A stretch of DNA of 64,000 nucleotides from Selenomonas sp. F0473. Lineage in GTDB: Bacteria > Bacillota > Negativicutes > Selenomonadales > Selenomonadaceae. The stretch's first letter is position 1, and each line of letters begins with the position of its first letter. Under the pieces are notes generated by a model. That model saw only the letters and a list, made by a program, of their open reading frames with translations. It had not been told where the DNA came from and searched no databases. Made by a program: the position numbers and the translations under genes. Positions 18,761 to 28,621 of this stretch are shown here, one piece after another. The stretch covers positions 1,672,638-1,736,637 of the forward strand of contig NZ_JH992902.1 of the NCBI RefSeq assembly GCF_000315545.1, written 5' to 3'.

Positions 18761-19857
18761 CGCGGCGTAAAGTACCCGAACGCGGCCGGGATGCCGTAAG
18801 TATCCGCGAGCTCTTCGCGGCGCACCCACAGGAGGGCGGACGGCTCGTCTCCCCCAGCGGCGCGGGGCGGCGCGTCGTCTGTGTCGGCGACGCAGATCTC
18901 CCAGCCCGTGAGGTTCCACTCGATGTGGGTGAAGACATGGCGGGCGGACGGGAGCGGGGCGATGGAGCGGACGGCGAATCCCTCCGCCGCAAGATATTCC
19001 AGCACTTTACGCTTGGACCATTTCCCTTCCGCATTCGGATATTCCCAAAGACCCGCGAGGAGTCCCCGCGCGGGTCTTTTTTGTATGGCGCAGCGATCGC
19101 CGCGCCGCAGGAGCAGGACGGTGCGGTGTTCCTTTCGCCGCGCTTTGAGCGCGCTTTTGACGGGATAGTCGAGCTGTGCGCCGCGGTCGTGCGCGAGGCA
19201 GAGACGGACGGCGGGGCAGGCTCGGCAGAGCGGCGTGCCGTTCGGCAGGCAGACGGTTGCGCCGAGATCCATGAACGCCTCGTTGAGGAGCCCCGCGTCC
19301 GTTCCTCCGGGATAGGAGGGGCGGAGCGCCTCCTCGAGCGCGCGTTTCGCCGCATCCTTGGCGATGTCGATGGGATTGGCCGTCACACGCGCGGCGACGC
19401 GGAGGAAGTTGCCGTCGACGGCGGGGCATGGACGGCCGTAGGCAAATGATGAAATCGCGCTTGCGGTATACCGTCCGATACCGGGCAGAGCGAGGAGCGC
19501 GTCAAAGTCGTCGGGGAGGTTTCCGCCGTGTTCTTTCACAATGACCTGCGCGGCGCGTTTGAGGTTGCGCGCGCGGCTGTAGTAGCCGAGGCCCTGCCAC
19601 AGTTTCATCAGCGCGTCGTCATCGACGGCGGCGAGATCGCGTACCGTTGGCAGGGCATCGAGAAAGCGCAGGTAATAACCGCGGACAACGTTTGCCCGCG
19701 TCTGCTGGAGCATGATCTCAGAGATCCACACATGGTACGGCGTCGGTTCGTCGCGCCACGGCAGGTCGCGCGTGTCGGGCGCGGACTTTCGCCATGTCAG
19801 CAGTATATCGCAGAGGGAGGCGAAGACAGAGCCGCCCGCCCAAAGTTGTATGTTCAT
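18757..19857 (-). CDS. mutY: A/G-specific adenine DNA glycosylase
   Basis: 366 residues. Removes adenine mispaired with 8-oxoguanine. Catalytic Glu47 (SEIMLQQT), helix-hairpin-helix LPGIGRYTA (124-132) and catalytic Asp148 (VDGN) are intact. The iron-sulfur cluster cysteines are 203, 211, 214 and 220; the first spacing is 7 residues instead of the usual 6. The C-terminal NUDIX-like domain that reads 8-oxoguanine is present (about 230-366). Ribosome site aaaggag precedes the ATG. The gene converges on the TonB receptor with a 4-base overlap of stop codons and no terminator between. Confidence 0.95.
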   Translation of the reverse strand: MNIQLWAGGSVFASLCDILLTWRKSAPDTRDLPWRDEPTPYHVWISEIMLQQTRANVVRGYYLRFLDALPTVRDLAAVDDDALMKLWQGLGYYSRARNLKRAAQVIVKEHGGNLPDDFDALLALPGIGRYTASAISSFAYGRPCPAVDGNFLRVAARVTANPIDIAKDAAKRALEEALRPSYPGGTDAGLLNEAFMDLGATVCLPNGTPLCRACPAVRLCLAHDRGAQLDYPVKSALKARRKEHRTVLLLRRGDRCAIQKRPARGLLAGLWEYPNAEGKWSKRKVLEYLAAEGFAVRSIAPLPSARHVFTHIEWNLTGWEICVADTDDAPPRAAGGDEPSALLWVRREELADTYGIPAAFGYFTPR

Positions 19858-20028
19858 TCAAAACTCTCCTTTATTTTATTTTATCATATAGACCTGAAAA
19901 ATATAGGCGAAAAAGAAAACAATAAAAATATAGTATCGCCGTCGAATCTATGATAAAATCAATTGCGTGAATTACGTTATGCATAGGCGCGAGAGATGAT
20001 CATATAAGAGCGGAAGGGATGAACGGCC

Positions 20029-22509
20029 TTGATTAGGGAATTCAATTTCGCGGAGTTTTCACCATATGTGAGAAAACTCCATATGGATGATGAGCAGCGG
20101 TATACGGCGATGACGTTTGGCCCAGGTTCCTATATGGTGAATGCGAACTTTGAAGTCGGCGGGATAGAGTGTCATGTGCTGATCGGACGCTATTCTTCCT
20201 TGGGACATAGAATTACATTTGAGATTGGACTCAATCACGATACGAATCAAGTCACGACGTATCCATTTGATGATCTCATACGTAGCGATGAGACAAAGCT
20301 CAATCATTACGACCATGTCAACCGCAAGCAAATCATTGTCGGCAACGACGTGTGGATCGGCTGCGACGTGACCATCCTCGGCGGCGTCCGCATCGGCAAC
20401 GGCGCTGTGATCGGGGCGGGAGCTGTTATCGCAAAGGATGTGCCGCCCTATGCCGTTATGGTCGGCAATCCGGCGCGCGTCGTCAAATACCGTTTTGACG
20501 AGGAGACCATTCGCGCGCTGCAAGCCATTAAGTGGTGGAACTGGCCGGAGGAAAAGATCAAGGAGAATCTGGCGCTGCTGAAAGATCCGGTGCGCTTTAT
20601 CGCGGAATTTTCCGTGCCGTCCGAAAATGAACCGACGGATGAGACGGCCGATATGATGCGAGGGCTTCGGGCGGACGGATATAAGATCTATTATTTCGTG
20701 CCAGATTTCGCTTCGGGAGAAGCCGTTTGGCAGAATGTGATCCTATCCTATTTGCAGACCTATCATGCGCGGGATCGCGTGGGGCTGCTGCTTGCGCTCC
20801 AACAGTCGAAGGACTGCTCTATGCAGACGGCACAGATTGGTGAGGCCCTTGCGGCACGCGGGGGCGATGCGCCGCTTGTTTTTACGCATGAAACAGAGGG
20901 GGCCTTTTCGTTTCCCGCACTGCGCCAGGCGGATGTGTTCATTACGACGAAGGAAGACATTTCCTCTCAATGTGTGGACTATGCGGCTGACACGGGGACT
21001 GTCATTCGTTATGGAATGGACGATGCGGCGATACTCTTTGCCCGATGCCCCGGAGATATCCTAGGGACGGCGCTGCGAGATGAGGAAAGAGCGCATGGCG
21101 AGAGTTCTCGCTCCGCTCTCGTACAAATTCTCTCTACGCCTTCATTTACCGGTAAAGAGGAGCGTCTAGCGCGTGAGATCGCAGAATGTAAGACGTTTAT
21201 TGGGAATTTGCTGCTGTCTGAAAAGATAGAGGACGCGATGCACCGCATCAGGAATATTGCAGAGGATATCTACTACTACAATCAGTTTTATACGGATGTG
21301 CAATTGGAGGGATATCTGCAGCAGATTCTTAGGCGGCTGCCTGAAGGAAAGCCTGCCTATGAAAAGAGCGCGCGAGCGCGTATTGTCTTTTATGATGCTT
21401 TTGGTATAGAGACGAGAGGTCTTGCGGCGATATATCTGCGCGCTCTCTCCAAGATGGACGCGGACATTCTTTACGTCACGAACGCTGAGGCACAGGGGCG
21501 TCTCAATATGCTCGAGAGCATATTGCTCGGCTGCGATGCGCAGATTTACTGGCTGAAGGCAGAGCCCCATACCGCGCGCTACCGTGATTTGTGCCGCGTG
21601 ATGGCGGCGTTCCGCCCGACGATCGGTTTTCTCTATACGACGCCGTACGATGTCAGCGGTATCTTGGCATTCATGCGTTTTGAGGGGGCGATGAAACGCT
21701 ATCAGATCAATCTGACGGATCATGCATTCTGGCTCGGGGTGAATGCTTTCGATGTATGTCTGGAGTTCCGTGATTTCGGCGCCGCTCTCTCGCGGGATCA
21801 TCGCGGCATCGCACCGGAAAAGCTCCGCAAGCAGCCGTATTATCCCATTATCGACCGCGACGAGCCGTTTGCAGGCTATCCCTTCGAACGTGCGGAGAAC
21901 GACTTTATCATATTTACAGGCGGGTTCCTGTATAAGAGCATCGATCCGGAGAAAACGTATTATCGGCTGGTCGGCTCCCTTCTTGCCGCGTTCCCGCAGG
22001 CGAAGCTGTGGTATGCGGGCTACGGCGACGATACAGATCTAAAGGAACTCATGGCGGCGTATCCGGGGCGCGTGTTCCACACGGCGGAGCGTAAAGATCT
22101 GTTTCAGCTGCTCCGGCATGTGGATATGTACCTCAATACGAGCCCGCAGATGGGCGGCTTGATGACGCAGTATGCGGCGCTTGCCGGGCGCCCGCCGTTC
22201 CTGCTTGATCCCTATGCGGGGAGTGCAGGACTGCTCTTTCATGAAGAGGACCTCGGCGTATTCTTCACGGATTTCGAGGAGTGCAGGGCGGCGCTGCACC
22301 GCTTTGTGGAGGATCCCTCATATCGAAAAGAGTTGGAGGAGCGGCTCAAGAAATATCAACTTATCATAACGGAGGATGAGTTCAATGAAAATCTCGAGGA
22401 GATTTTGACGCGGGGGATGTCGCGCTATCCGATTCGTTTCCCAAAGGTTGATATGCGTTTTCAGGAGGATTTGTACCTGTGGCGGTTTATTAAGGATCTT
22501 CCGGACTGA
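20029..22509 (+). CDS. Fused hexapeptide acetyltransferase-glycosyltransferase-like protein
   Basis: 826 residues from TTG at 20029, with ggaaggg about 11 bases upstream; an ATG at 20019 leads straight to a stop. Residues about 40-170 form a left-handed beta-helix acyltransferase of the CatB/maltose O-acetyltransferase kind ([20 protein letters not shown] and [12 protein letters not shown]). Residues about 210-820 resemble a GT-B glycosyltransferase, with the late block [20 protein letters not shown] resembling a nucleotide-sugar site. It likely modifies a surface polysaccharide or flagellin-type glycan by adding sugar and acetyl groups (inference). Codon use in the central part is more AT-rich than its neighbours, which may reflect acquisition. 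It stands alone, with no other glycan genes nearby. Confidence 0.7.
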   Translation: MIREFNFAEFSPYVRKLHMDDEQRYTAMTFGPGSYMVNANFEVGGIECHVLIGRYSSLGHRITFEIGLNHDTNQVTTYPFDDLIRSDETKLNHYDHVNRKQIIVGNDVWIGCDVTILGGVRIGNGAVIGAGAVIAKDVPPYAVMVGNPARVVKYRFDEETIRALQAIKWWNWPEEKIKENLALLKDPVRFIAEFSVPSENEPTDETADMMRGLRADGYKIYYFVPDFASGEAVWQNVILSYLQTYHARDRVGLLLALQQSKDCSMQTAQIGEALAARGGDAPLVFTHETEGAFSFPALRQADVFITTKEDISSQCVDYAADTGTVIRYGMDDAAILFARCPGDILGTALRDEERAHGESSRSALVQILSTPSFTGKEERLAREIAECKTFIGNLLLSEKIEDAMHRIRNIAEDIYYYNQFYTDVQLEGYLQQILRRLPEGKPAYEKSARARIVFYDAFGIETRGLAAIYLRALSKMDADILYVTNAEAQGRLNMLESILLGCDAQIYWLKAEPHTARYRDLCRVMAAFRPTIGFLYTTPYDVSGILAFMRFEGAMKRYQINLTDHAFWLGVNAFDVCLEFRDFGAALSRDHRGIAPEKLRKQPYYPIIDRDEPFAGYPFERAENDFIIFTGGFLYKSIDPEKTYYRLVGSLLAAFPQAKLWYAGYGDDTDLKELMAAYPGRVFHTAERKDLFQLLRHVDMYLNTSPQMGGLMTQYAALAGRPPFLLDPYAGSAGLLFHEEDLGVFFTDFEECRAALHRFVEDPSYRKELEERLKKYQLIITEDEFNENLEEILTRGMSRYPIRFPKVDMRFQEDLYLWRFIKDLPD

Positions 22510-22560
22510 CACGCGGGAAATATTCCCTGCTTTTCGGCGCTGCCCGGGCTAAAAAAATCA

Positions 22561-22589
22561 TTGACAAACAGCGGCGGCGGCGCGATAAT
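22561..22589 (+). promoter_or_regulatory. Promoter of the ilv-leu operon
   Basis: Perfect TTGACA (22561-22566) and GATAAT (22584-22589), 17-base spacer. The short leader (about 50 bases) contains no T-box or leader peptide that I can see. Confidence 0.85.
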
Positions 22590-22646
22590 GAAAGAGTTTT
22601 CCCGCGGAGGCGTATCTGCGCGGCAGACAGAGAGGAGTCCGGCGTG

Positions 22647-23177
22647 ATGAAGCATATTCTGTCTGTTTTTGTAGAGAATCAGACGGGCGTTCTCGTGCGT
22701 GTGGCGAGTATGTTCTCGCGGCGCGAGTTCAACATCGACAGCCTGTCGGTCGGCGTGACGGAGTCGCCGGCGTTCTCGCGCATCACGGTGGTGGTGCACG
22801 GGGATGAGAATCTCGTGGAGCAGATGATCAAGCAGCTCGAGAAAATGCCCGTGGTGCGCGCCGTTCAGCGGCTCGATGAAAAGGGCGCGGCGTGCCGCGG
22901 CATGACGATGATCAAGGTGCGCGCGGAGGATACGAATCGTCTCGACGTGCTGAAGATGGGCGAGCTGTTCCGCGCGCACGTCGTCGATGTGGACGCGGGG
23001 TCGATCATCTTTGAGATCACGGGCGGCGACGACAAGGTGACGGCGTTCCTCAAGGTGCTGCAGCCCTACGGCATCGTCGAGGTCATCCGCACGGGGCTGA
23101 TTGCGCTCGAGCGCGGGGAACATACAATTTACGAACACTGTGAGGAGCGTGCGTACTATGGCAAAAACTTACTATGA
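22647..23177 (+). CDS. ilvN: Acetolactate synthase, regulatory small subunit
   Basis: 176 residues. Binds valine through its N-terminal ACT domain (residues 1-75: [24 protein letters not shown]) and activates the large subunit. The C-terminal domain (about 85-160) is the second ACT-like fold found in full-length small subunits. The ATG at 22647 has ggag 9 bases upstream; a GTG one codon earlier is possible. It is first in the ilvN-ilvC-leuCDB operon. The catalytic partner ilvB is not here but at 36.4 kb. It overlaps ilvC by 20 bases. Confidence 0.94.
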   Translation: MKHILSVFVENQTGVLVRVASMFSRREFNIDSLSVGVTESPAFSRITVVVHGDENLVEQMIKQLEKMPVVRAVQRLDEKGAACRGMTMIKVRAEDTNRLDVLKMGELFRAHVVDVDAGSIIFEITGGDDKVTAFLKVLQPYGIVEVIRTGLIALERGEHTIYEHCEERAYYGKNLL

Positions 23178-24174
23178 TCAGGACGTCGACTGGAGCGTAC
23201 TCGAGGGAAAAACGGTTGCGGTCATCGGCTACGGCAGCCAGGGGCATGCGCATGCGCTGAACCTCAAGGACAGCGGCGTGAATGTCGTCGTCGGGCTCTA
23301 TGCCGGTTCGAAGTCGGCGAAAATCGCCGCCGAGGACGGCCTGAAGGTACTCCCCGTGGCGGAGGCAGTCAAAGCTGCGGACGTCACGATGATCCTCATT
23401 CCGGATGAAAAGCAGGCGGCGCTCTACCGCAGCGAGATTGCGCCGCATCTGAAGTCCGGCAGCGCACTCGCGTTTGCGCACGGCTTCAATATCCATTTCA
23501 ATCAGATTGTCCCGGCGGACGATATCGACGTGTTCATGGTCGCACCGAAGGGGCCGGGGCACCTCGTGCGCCGCACGTTCCGCGAGGGCGGCGGCGTGCC
23601 GGATGTGTTCGCGATTGGCCGGGATGCGACGGGGCGCTGCTTTGACCTCGCGCTCGCGTATGCGCGCGGCATCGGCGGCACGCGTGCGGGCGTCATCCAG
23701 ACGACGTTCAAGGAGGAGACGGAGACCGATCTCTTCGGCGAGCAGGTCGTGCTCTGCGGCGGCGTGACGCATCTCATTCAGAAGGGCTTCGAGACGCTCT
23801 GCGAGGCGGGCTATCAGCCGGAGATCGCGTATTTCGAGTGCTTCCACGAGATGAAGCTCATCGTCGACCTCATGTATGAGGGCGGCATGGCAAAGATGCG
23901 CAAATCCATCTCCGATACGGCGGAGTACGGCGACTACACGCGCGGTCCGCGCATCATCACGGACGAGACGAAGGCGGAGATGAAGCGCGTGCTCGGCGAG
24001 ATCCAGGACGGCACGTTCGCGCGTCAGTGGCTCACGGAGAACAACGCCGCCGGGCGTGCGAACTTCCTTGCGGAGCGCCGCATCCACGCGGAGCACCCGA
24101 TCGAGACGGTCGGCAAGGAGCTGCGCGGCATGATGTCGTGGCTGAAGGACGGCGCCGATCTGCGCAAGGACTAA
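23158..24174 (+). CDS. ilvC: Ketol-acid reductoisomerase (class I)
   Basis: 338 residues. Converts acetolactate or acetohydroxybutyrate to the dihydroxy acids of valine and isoleucine synthesis, using NAD(P)H and Mg. The N-terminal Rossmann motif [13 protein letters not shown], the KGPGH segment, and the metal ligands in the knotted domain (ETDLFGEQ and later [11 protein letters not shown]) are all present. Length is that of the short class I enzyme. The ATG at 23158 with gaggag upstream gives the standard AKTYYDQD N-terminus; it lies inside the end of ilvN, so translation is coupled. Confidence 0.96.
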   Translation: MAKTYYDQDVDWSVLEGKTVAVIGYGSQGHAHALNLKDSGVNVVVGLYAGSKSAKIAAEDGLKVLPVAEAVKAADVTMILIPDEKQAALYRSEIAPHLKSGSALAFAHGFNIHFNQIVPADDIDVFMVAPKGPGHLVRRTFREGGGVPDVFAIGRDATGRCFDLALAYARGIGGTRAGVIQTTFKEETETDLFGEQVVLCGGVTHLIQKGFETLCEAGYQPEIAYFECFHEMKLIVDLMYEGGMAKMRKSISDTAEYGDYTRGPRIITDETKAEMKRVLGEIQDGTFARQWLTENNAAGRANFLAERRIHAEHPIETVGKELRGMMSWLKDGADLRKD

Positions 24175-24212
24175 GGAATCCGCACCTCTCGGGGGATGCG
24201 ATACGGGCAAAT

Positions 24213-24251
24213 CAGAGGGGGAAGCCGCTGTGCGCGGCCTCCTCTTTTGTA
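24213..24251 (+). terminator. Possible attenuator between ilvC and leuC
   Basis: Imperfect hairpin with core gccgc/gcggc flanked by G-rich and C/T-rich arms, then tttt. It could lower leu expression relative to ilv; weak support. Confidence 0.35.
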
Positions 24252-24271
24252 TTATTTTAGGAGGTTCATCC

Positions 24272-25534
24272 GTGGGCATGAATATGAGCGAAAAGATTCT
24301 TGCGCGCCATGCGGGGCTGGATCATGTGGAGGCGGGGCAGCTCGTTACGTGCCGGCTCGACATGGTGCTCGCGAACGATGTGACGGGACCGCCGTCCATC
24401 AAAGAGTTTGAAAAGACGGGCAGACCCGTCTTTGATCGGGAGAAAATCGCGCTGATTCCCGATCATTTCCAGCCCGCAAAGGATATCAAGTCCTCGGAGC
24501 TGGCGAAGATTATGCGCGACTTTGCGCGCAAGCACAACATCCTGCACTACTACGAGCAGGGGCGCGTCGGCATCGAGCATGTGCTCCTGCCGGAAAAGGG
24601 GATCGTGGGTCCCGGGATGCTCACGATCGGCGCAGATTCGCATACCTGCACCTACGGTGCGGTGAATGGGTTCTCGACGGGCGTCGGCACGACCGATCTC
24701 GCGGTCGGCATGGCGACGGGCGAGGCGTGGTTCAAGGTGCCCGAGGCGATCAATGTGCATCTGACGGGCGAAAAACCTGCGGATATCAGCGGCAAGGACG
24801 TGATTCTGACGCTCATCGGGATGATCGGTGTGGACGGCGCGCTCTATCGGAGCCTTGAGTTCACGGGCGAGGGGGTCGCCGATCTCACGATGACCGACCG
24901 CCTGACGATTGCGAATATGGCGATCGAGGCGGGGGCGAAGAACGGCATCTTCCCCTATGACGATGTGTGCAGGGACTATGTCGCGGGGCGCATGACGGCG
25001 GACTACATGCCTGCCGCGGCCGACCCCGACGCATCGTATGTGCAGACGGTGGAGATCGATCTCAGCGCGCTGCGCCCCGTGGTCGCGTTCCCGCATCTGC
25101 CGGAGAATACGCGGCGCGTGATGGATCTCACAGAGGAAGTTCCCATTGATCAGGTTGTCATCGGATCGTGCACGAACGGGCGGCTTGAGGATATGGAGAT
25201 CGCGGCGGAGATTCTGAAGGGGCATACGGTGCATCCGAACGTCCGCTGCATCGTCATCCCCGGGTCACCGTGGGTTTATCAAGAGTCAATGCGGCGCGGC
25301 TATCTGGAAATCTTCATGGAGGCGGGCGCGGCGGTCTCAACGCCGACCTGCGGCCCCTGTCTGGGCGGCTACATGGGCATCCTCGCGGCGGGCGAGCGCT
25401 GCGTCTCGACGACGAACCGCAATTTCCGCGGGCGCATGGGGCATGTGGACAGCGAGGTCTATCTCGCGGGACCGCACGTCGCGGCGGCGAGCGCGATACT
25501 GGGGCGGATTGCCGCGCCCGAGGAGGTGAGATGA
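24272..25534 (+). CDS. leuC: 3-Isopropylmalate dehydratase, large subunit
   Basis: 420 residues, the shorter LeuC/homoaconitase-type form. It isomerises 2- to 3-isopropylmalate with LeuD. The [4Fe-4S] ligands are Cys300 (IGSCTNGR), Cys360 and Cys363 (CGPC). The GTG start lies 7 bases after AGGAGG; ATG codons at 24278 and 24284 are alternatives that sit too far from the ribosome site. The stop overlaps the leuD start by one base. leuA is absent from the window. Confidence 0.94.
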   Translation: MGMNMSEKILARHAGLDHVEAGQLVTCRLDMVLANDVTGPPSIKEFEKTGRPVFDREKIALIPDHFQPAKDIKSSELAKIMRDFARKHNILHYYEQGRVGIEHVLLPEKGIVGPGMLTIGADSHTCTYGAVNGFSTGVGTTDLAVGMATGEAWFKVPEAINVHLTGEKPADISGKDVILTLIGMIGVDGALYRSLEFTGEGVADLTMTDRLTIANMAIEAGAKNGIFPYDDVCRDYVAGRMTADYMPAAADPDASYVQTVEIDLSALRPVVAFPHLPENTRRVMDLTEEVPIDQVVIGSCTNGRLEDMEIAAEILKGHTVHPNVRCIVIPGSPWVYQESMRRGYLEIFMEAGAAVSTPTCGPCLGGYMGILAAGERCVSTTNRNFRGRMGHVDSEVYLAGPHVAAASAILGRIAAPEEVR

Positions 25535-26037
25535 TGTTTGAGGGAAAGGTCTGGCGCTACGGCGACAACATCGACACGGACGTCATCATCCCCGCGCGCT
25601 ATCTCAACACGTTTGAACCGAAAGCGCTCGCGGCGCACTGCATGGAGGACATCGACACGACGTTTGCGAAAAACGTCGCGGCGGGGGACATCATGGTCGG
25701 CGGGCGGAACTTCGGCTGCGGCTCCTCGCGCGAGCACGCGCCGATTTCGATTGCGGCGTCGGGCGTTCCCGTCGTCATTGCGGCGAGTTTTGCACGCATC
25801 TTCTACCGCAACGGCATCAACATCGGACTGCCTCTGCTTGAGATCGGCGACGATGTGGAGAAGATCAGCGCGGGCGACCGTCTGCACGTCGATACGGCGA
25901 CGGGCGAAATCCTGAATCTCACGACGGGCGACACGTTCCGGGCGCACCCTCTGCCGGGCTTTGTGCAGGAGATCGCGGCGGCGGGCGGGCTTCTCAACTA
26001 TATCAAGGAGAACGGAGGATTCCGTCATGGCGTATAA
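25534..26037 (+). CDS. leuD: 3-Isopropylmalate dehydratase, small subunit
   Basis: 167 residues, matching the short LeuD that pairs with the short LeuC. Swivelling domain with the motif GRNFGCGSSREHAP (about 57-70), which closes over the active site, and the early DNIDTDVIIPARYL. aggagg ends 7 bases before the ATG at 25534; an ATG one codon earlier has only 4 bases of spacing. It overlaps leuC by 1 base and leuB by 11, so the three are tightly coupled. Confidence 0.95.
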   Translation: MFEGKVWRYGDNIDTDVIIPARYLNTFEPKALAAHCMEDIDTTFAKNVAAGDIMVGGRNFGCGSSREHAPISIAASGVPVVIAASFARIFYRNGINIGLPLLEIGDDVEKISAGDRLHVDTATGEILNLTTGDTFRAHPLPGFVQEIAAAGGLLNYIKENGGFRHGV

Positions 26038-27100
26038 AATTGCGGTCGTGCCGGGCGACGGCATCGGCGCCGAGATCACGGCGGCGGCGGTCAAGGTGCT
26101 GAAAGCCGTCGATGCGAAATACGCGCTCGGACTCACCTATGAGACGCGCGACGCGGGCGGCACGGCATACGACCGGTATGGGACGCCGCTCCCGGAGGAG
26201 ACGCTCGCCGCATGTCAGGCGTCGGACGGTGTGCTCTTCGGCGCGGTCGGCGGTCCCAAATGGGACGACGTTTCACCGGAGCTGCGCCCCGAGCGTGCGA
26301 TCCTCGGGCTGCGCAAGGGACTGGGGCTGTACGCGAACCTGCGCCCCGTGAAGGTGGCGGATGCCCTCGTCGAGCATTCGCCGCTCAGGCCGGAGCTTGT
26401 GTGCGGCGTCGATCTCGTGATCGTGCGCGAGCTGATCGGCGGCATCTACTTCGGGGAGAAATGCGAGTCGGAGCAGGTGGACGGCGCAGAGCGCGCGTGG
26501 GATATGGAGAATTACTCCGTCCCGGAGGTGGAGCGCATCGCGCGGCTCGCGTTCGAGACGGCGCGACTGCGGCGCGGTGCGGTCACGTCCGTGGACAAGG
26601 CGAATGTGCTCGCGACATCGCGTCTCTGGCGGCGCACGGTGACGGCACTCGCGGCGGAATACGGCGATGTGGAACTCTCTCATCTCTATGTGGACAACTG
26701 TGCGATGCAGCTCGCCGTGCGTCCGACGCAGTTCGACGTCATCGTGACGGGGAATCTCTTCGGCGATATTTTGTCGGACGAGGCGGCGGTCATCGGCGGA
26801 TCGATCGGGCTCATGCCGTCGGCGTCCATCGGCACGGGGACGAGCCTCTTTGAACCGATCCACGGCAGCGCGCCTGACATCGCGGGGCGCGGCGTCGCCA
26901 ACCCGCTCGGCACGATTCTCTCGGCGGCGATGCTCCTGCGCTACGCTCTGCATGAGGAGGCGGCTGCCGCAGCGATTGAGACCGCAGTCGACGCGGCGCT
27001 TGCGGACGGCCTGCGCACGGCGGATATATACAATGAGGGCAGGGGGCTCAAAAAAGTCGGCACGGAGGAAATGACAGGCGCGGTCTTATCGCATCTTTAG
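26027..27100 (+). CDS. leuB: 3-Isopropylmalate dehydrogenase
   Basis: 357 residues. NAD-dependent oxidative decarboxylation to 2-oxoisocaproate, the third step specific to leucine. Characteristic blocks: VVPGDGIGAEI at the start, GAVGGPKWD, RPVKVADALVEHSPL, the catalytic Tyr in RELIGGIYFGEK, the Lys in DKANVLATSRLWR, the metal-binding GNLFGDILSDEAA, and the adenosine-site GSAPDIAGRGVANP. Last gene of the operon, followed by a bidirectional terminator. Confidence 0.96.
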   Translation: MAYKIAVVPGDGIGAEITAAAVKVLKAVDAKYALGLTYETRDAGGTAYDRYGTPLPEETLAACQASDGVLFGAVGGPKWDDVSPELRPERAILGLRKGLGLYANLRPVKVADALVEHSPLRPELVCGVDLVIVRELIGGIYFGEKCESEQVDGAERAWDMENYSVPEVERIARLAFETARLRRGAVTSVDKANVLATSRLWRRTVTALAAEYGDVELSHLYVDNCAMQLAVRPTQFDVIVTGNLFGDILSDEAAVIGGSIGLMPSASIGTGTSLFEPIHGSAPDIAGRGVANPLGTILSAAMLLRYALHEEAAAAAIETAVDAALADGLRTADIYNEGRGLKKVGTEEMTGAVLSHL

Positions 27101-27113
27101 ATATGACATAAAT

Positions 27114-27150
27114 AAAAAGGGAATGTCCGCACGGGACATTCCCTTTTTAT
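27114..27150. terminator. Bidirectional terminator between leuB and the MFS gene
   Basis: Long near-perfect stem (aaaaagggaatgtcc with gggacattccctttt), A-rich on one side and T-rich on the other; serves both convergent genes. Confidence 0.93.
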
Positions 27151-28350
27151 TTACGTACTTGGGGCGGGGACTTTCCTCTTGATATACCGCCGCCAAACGA
27201 ATGCGGCAAGCGTCAGCAGAATCGCGCCCGCCGTCGGGAACAGGAAGTGCATCCCGAGATAGGTCGCGACAATGCCGCCGAGCAGCGGTCCCGTGAATCC
27301 GCCGACCTGCTGCGCGGCAAAGAGCATACCGAAGACGCTCCCCTTGAGATGGGCCGGCGTGTGCTGCGCGATGACGGCATTCAAGGACGGCTGCACGCCG
27401 GCGGCGCAAAGCCCGATGCCGAACTGCATAACGGCAAAGGGGACGAGCGTCTCGGGAATCCCCTGCAGCGTCAATAGCGTTCCCGCAAGCGTCATTGCCA
27501 GACACATGGAGACGAAATAGCTGCGCCGCGCGCCGAAGATGCCCCAAAGCGGCGCCGCAACCGCGCCCGCGATGCCGCCGAGCGAAAAGACGACGCCCGC
27601 GGCGAGGACGACGTTCCGGATATCTCCCGCGAGATATTTGATATAGGTCGTCAGAACCGGCTGAAGGATAAAGATGACCATTTGAGCCAGCGTGCTGACG
27701 ATCATCATTGCGCGCAGGATGGGGATGTGCCAAAGGTGCCACGGGTTCGCTTCCTTGGCCGAGGCGGGCGTATCGTCCGCAGGAGCCGGTGGTTCCTTGA
27801 TGATGAAGGTAAATGCGAGGAAGTTGATAAAGAGCGCGAGCGAACCGATGTAGAAGCTTGTGCGCATGCCGAACGCCTCCGCGAGTATGCCGCCGAGGAG
27901 CGGCCCTACAACGCCGCCCGCGGTCAGCGTTCCCTGCATGATGCCGAGGCAGAGCCCGAGGCGTTCGCGCGGCGCATAGAGCGTTATGATGGCGAGATCC
28001 ATCGGCCATAGACCCGCGGCAAATCCCTGAAAGAGACGCACGAGGACGAGCTGTTCGGGCGTCTGCACAATGCCGCCGAGAAAGTAACTGACGGCGATGA
28101 GGAAACTCGCGCGCATCGCCATGAGGCGCTTGCCCTTGCGGTCGGCAATGCGCCCCCAGATCGGCGCCATCACCGCGGAGACAAGGAAGGTCACGGAGAA
28201 TGTAATCCCCGCCCACAGATTGACGGACGCCTCGTCCACGCCGAGCTCGAGCGTCAGATACATGGGCAGGAACGGGATGAGCATCGTGTAGCTGGCGGAC
28301 ATGAAGAGAACATTGCAGGTGAGCAGCGCCAGCGCGGCTTTCCAGTTCAT
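27151..28350 (-). CDS. MFS drug-efflux-type transporter (DHA1)
   Basis: 399 residues, 12 predicted helices. Helix 2-3 loop motif A is GRIADRKGKRLMA; helix 5 motif C-like segment is GGVVGPLLGGILAEAFG, which is characteristic of drug:H+ antiporters. The start is placed at the ATG at 28350, with ggaaaggg 10 bases upstream; a GTG 9 bases earlier has no room for a ribosome site. It converges with leuB and is divergent from the leader region of the exonuclease gene. Substrate unknown. Confidence 0.86.
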   Translation of the reverse strand: MNWKAALALLTCNVLFMSASYTMLIPFLPMYLTLELGVDEASVNLWAGITFSVTFLVSAVMAPIWGRIADRKGKRLMAMRASFLIAVSYFLGGIVQTPEQLVLVRLFQGFAAGLWPMDLAIITLYAPRERLGLCLGIMQGTLTAGGVVGPLLGGILAEAFGMRTSFYIGSLALFINFLAFTFIIKEPPAPADDTPASAKEANPWHLWHIPILRAMMIVSTLAQMVIFILQPVLTTYIKYLAGDIRNVVLAAGVVFSLGGIAGAVAAPLWGIFGARRSYFVSMCLAMTLAGTLLTLQGIPETLVPFAVMQFGIGLCAAGVQPSLNAVIAQHTPAHLKGSVFGMLFAAQQVGGFTGPLLGGIVATYLGMHFLFPTAGAILLTLAAFVWRRYIKRKVPAPST

Positions 28351-28410
28351 AGGAGGCACACCCTTTCCTAAAATAATGCTGCCGCTATTCTAGCACTTTT
28401 TACAGAAAAA

Positions 28411-28441
28411 GAAATAGGGGAAAGGACCTTTTTCCTATTTC
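28411..28441. promoter_or_regulatory. Dyad abutting the exonuclease promoter
   Basis: Near-perfect inverted repeat, arms 28411-28425 and 28427-28441 (gaaatagg/cctatttc outermost), ending one base before the -35 box of the plus-strand promoter and lying upstream of the minus-strand MFS gene. Candidate operator for one or both genes. Confidence 0.5.
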
Positions 28442-28470
28442 TTGATTTTCCGTAGGCATTGTGCTATGAT
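28442..28470 (+). promoter_or_regulatory. Promoter of the structured leader/exonuclease transcript
   Basis: TTGATT (28442-28447) and TATGAT (28465-28470), 17-base spacer. Confidence 0.78.
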
Positions 28471-28476
28471 AACGAA

Positions 28477-28603
28477 AACGAACCAAATCCGGTCCTTAAA
28501 ATGCAGATTCGTCTGCATTAAGAATTCTCTAAAAAGCGCCTGCCCGGAGGCGCCAAAGAATACTGCAACACCCCCTGCCGTGCACCGTTTGCGGCAGTTT
28601 TTT
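28477..28603 (+). ncRNA. Candidate small RNA or attenuating leader
   Basis: About 127 bases between a good promoter and an intrinsic terminator. Hairpins in order: aatgcaga-ttcg-tctgcatt (28499-28518, perfect, UUCG tetraloop), gcgcct/aggcgc (about 28536-28553), then ctgccg (28575-28580) / cggcag (28592-28597) followed by six T. The exonuclease start codon lies 18 bases beyond. No open frame of note. I do not recognise a known RNA family. Confidence 0.55.
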
Positions 28604-28621
28604 CGAAAGTAAGGAATGTCC

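Noticed and set aside
22590-22646. T-box or leader peptide before ilvN
   Set aside because: The leader is only about 50 bases, with no T-box sequence and no run of Leu/Val/Ile codons.
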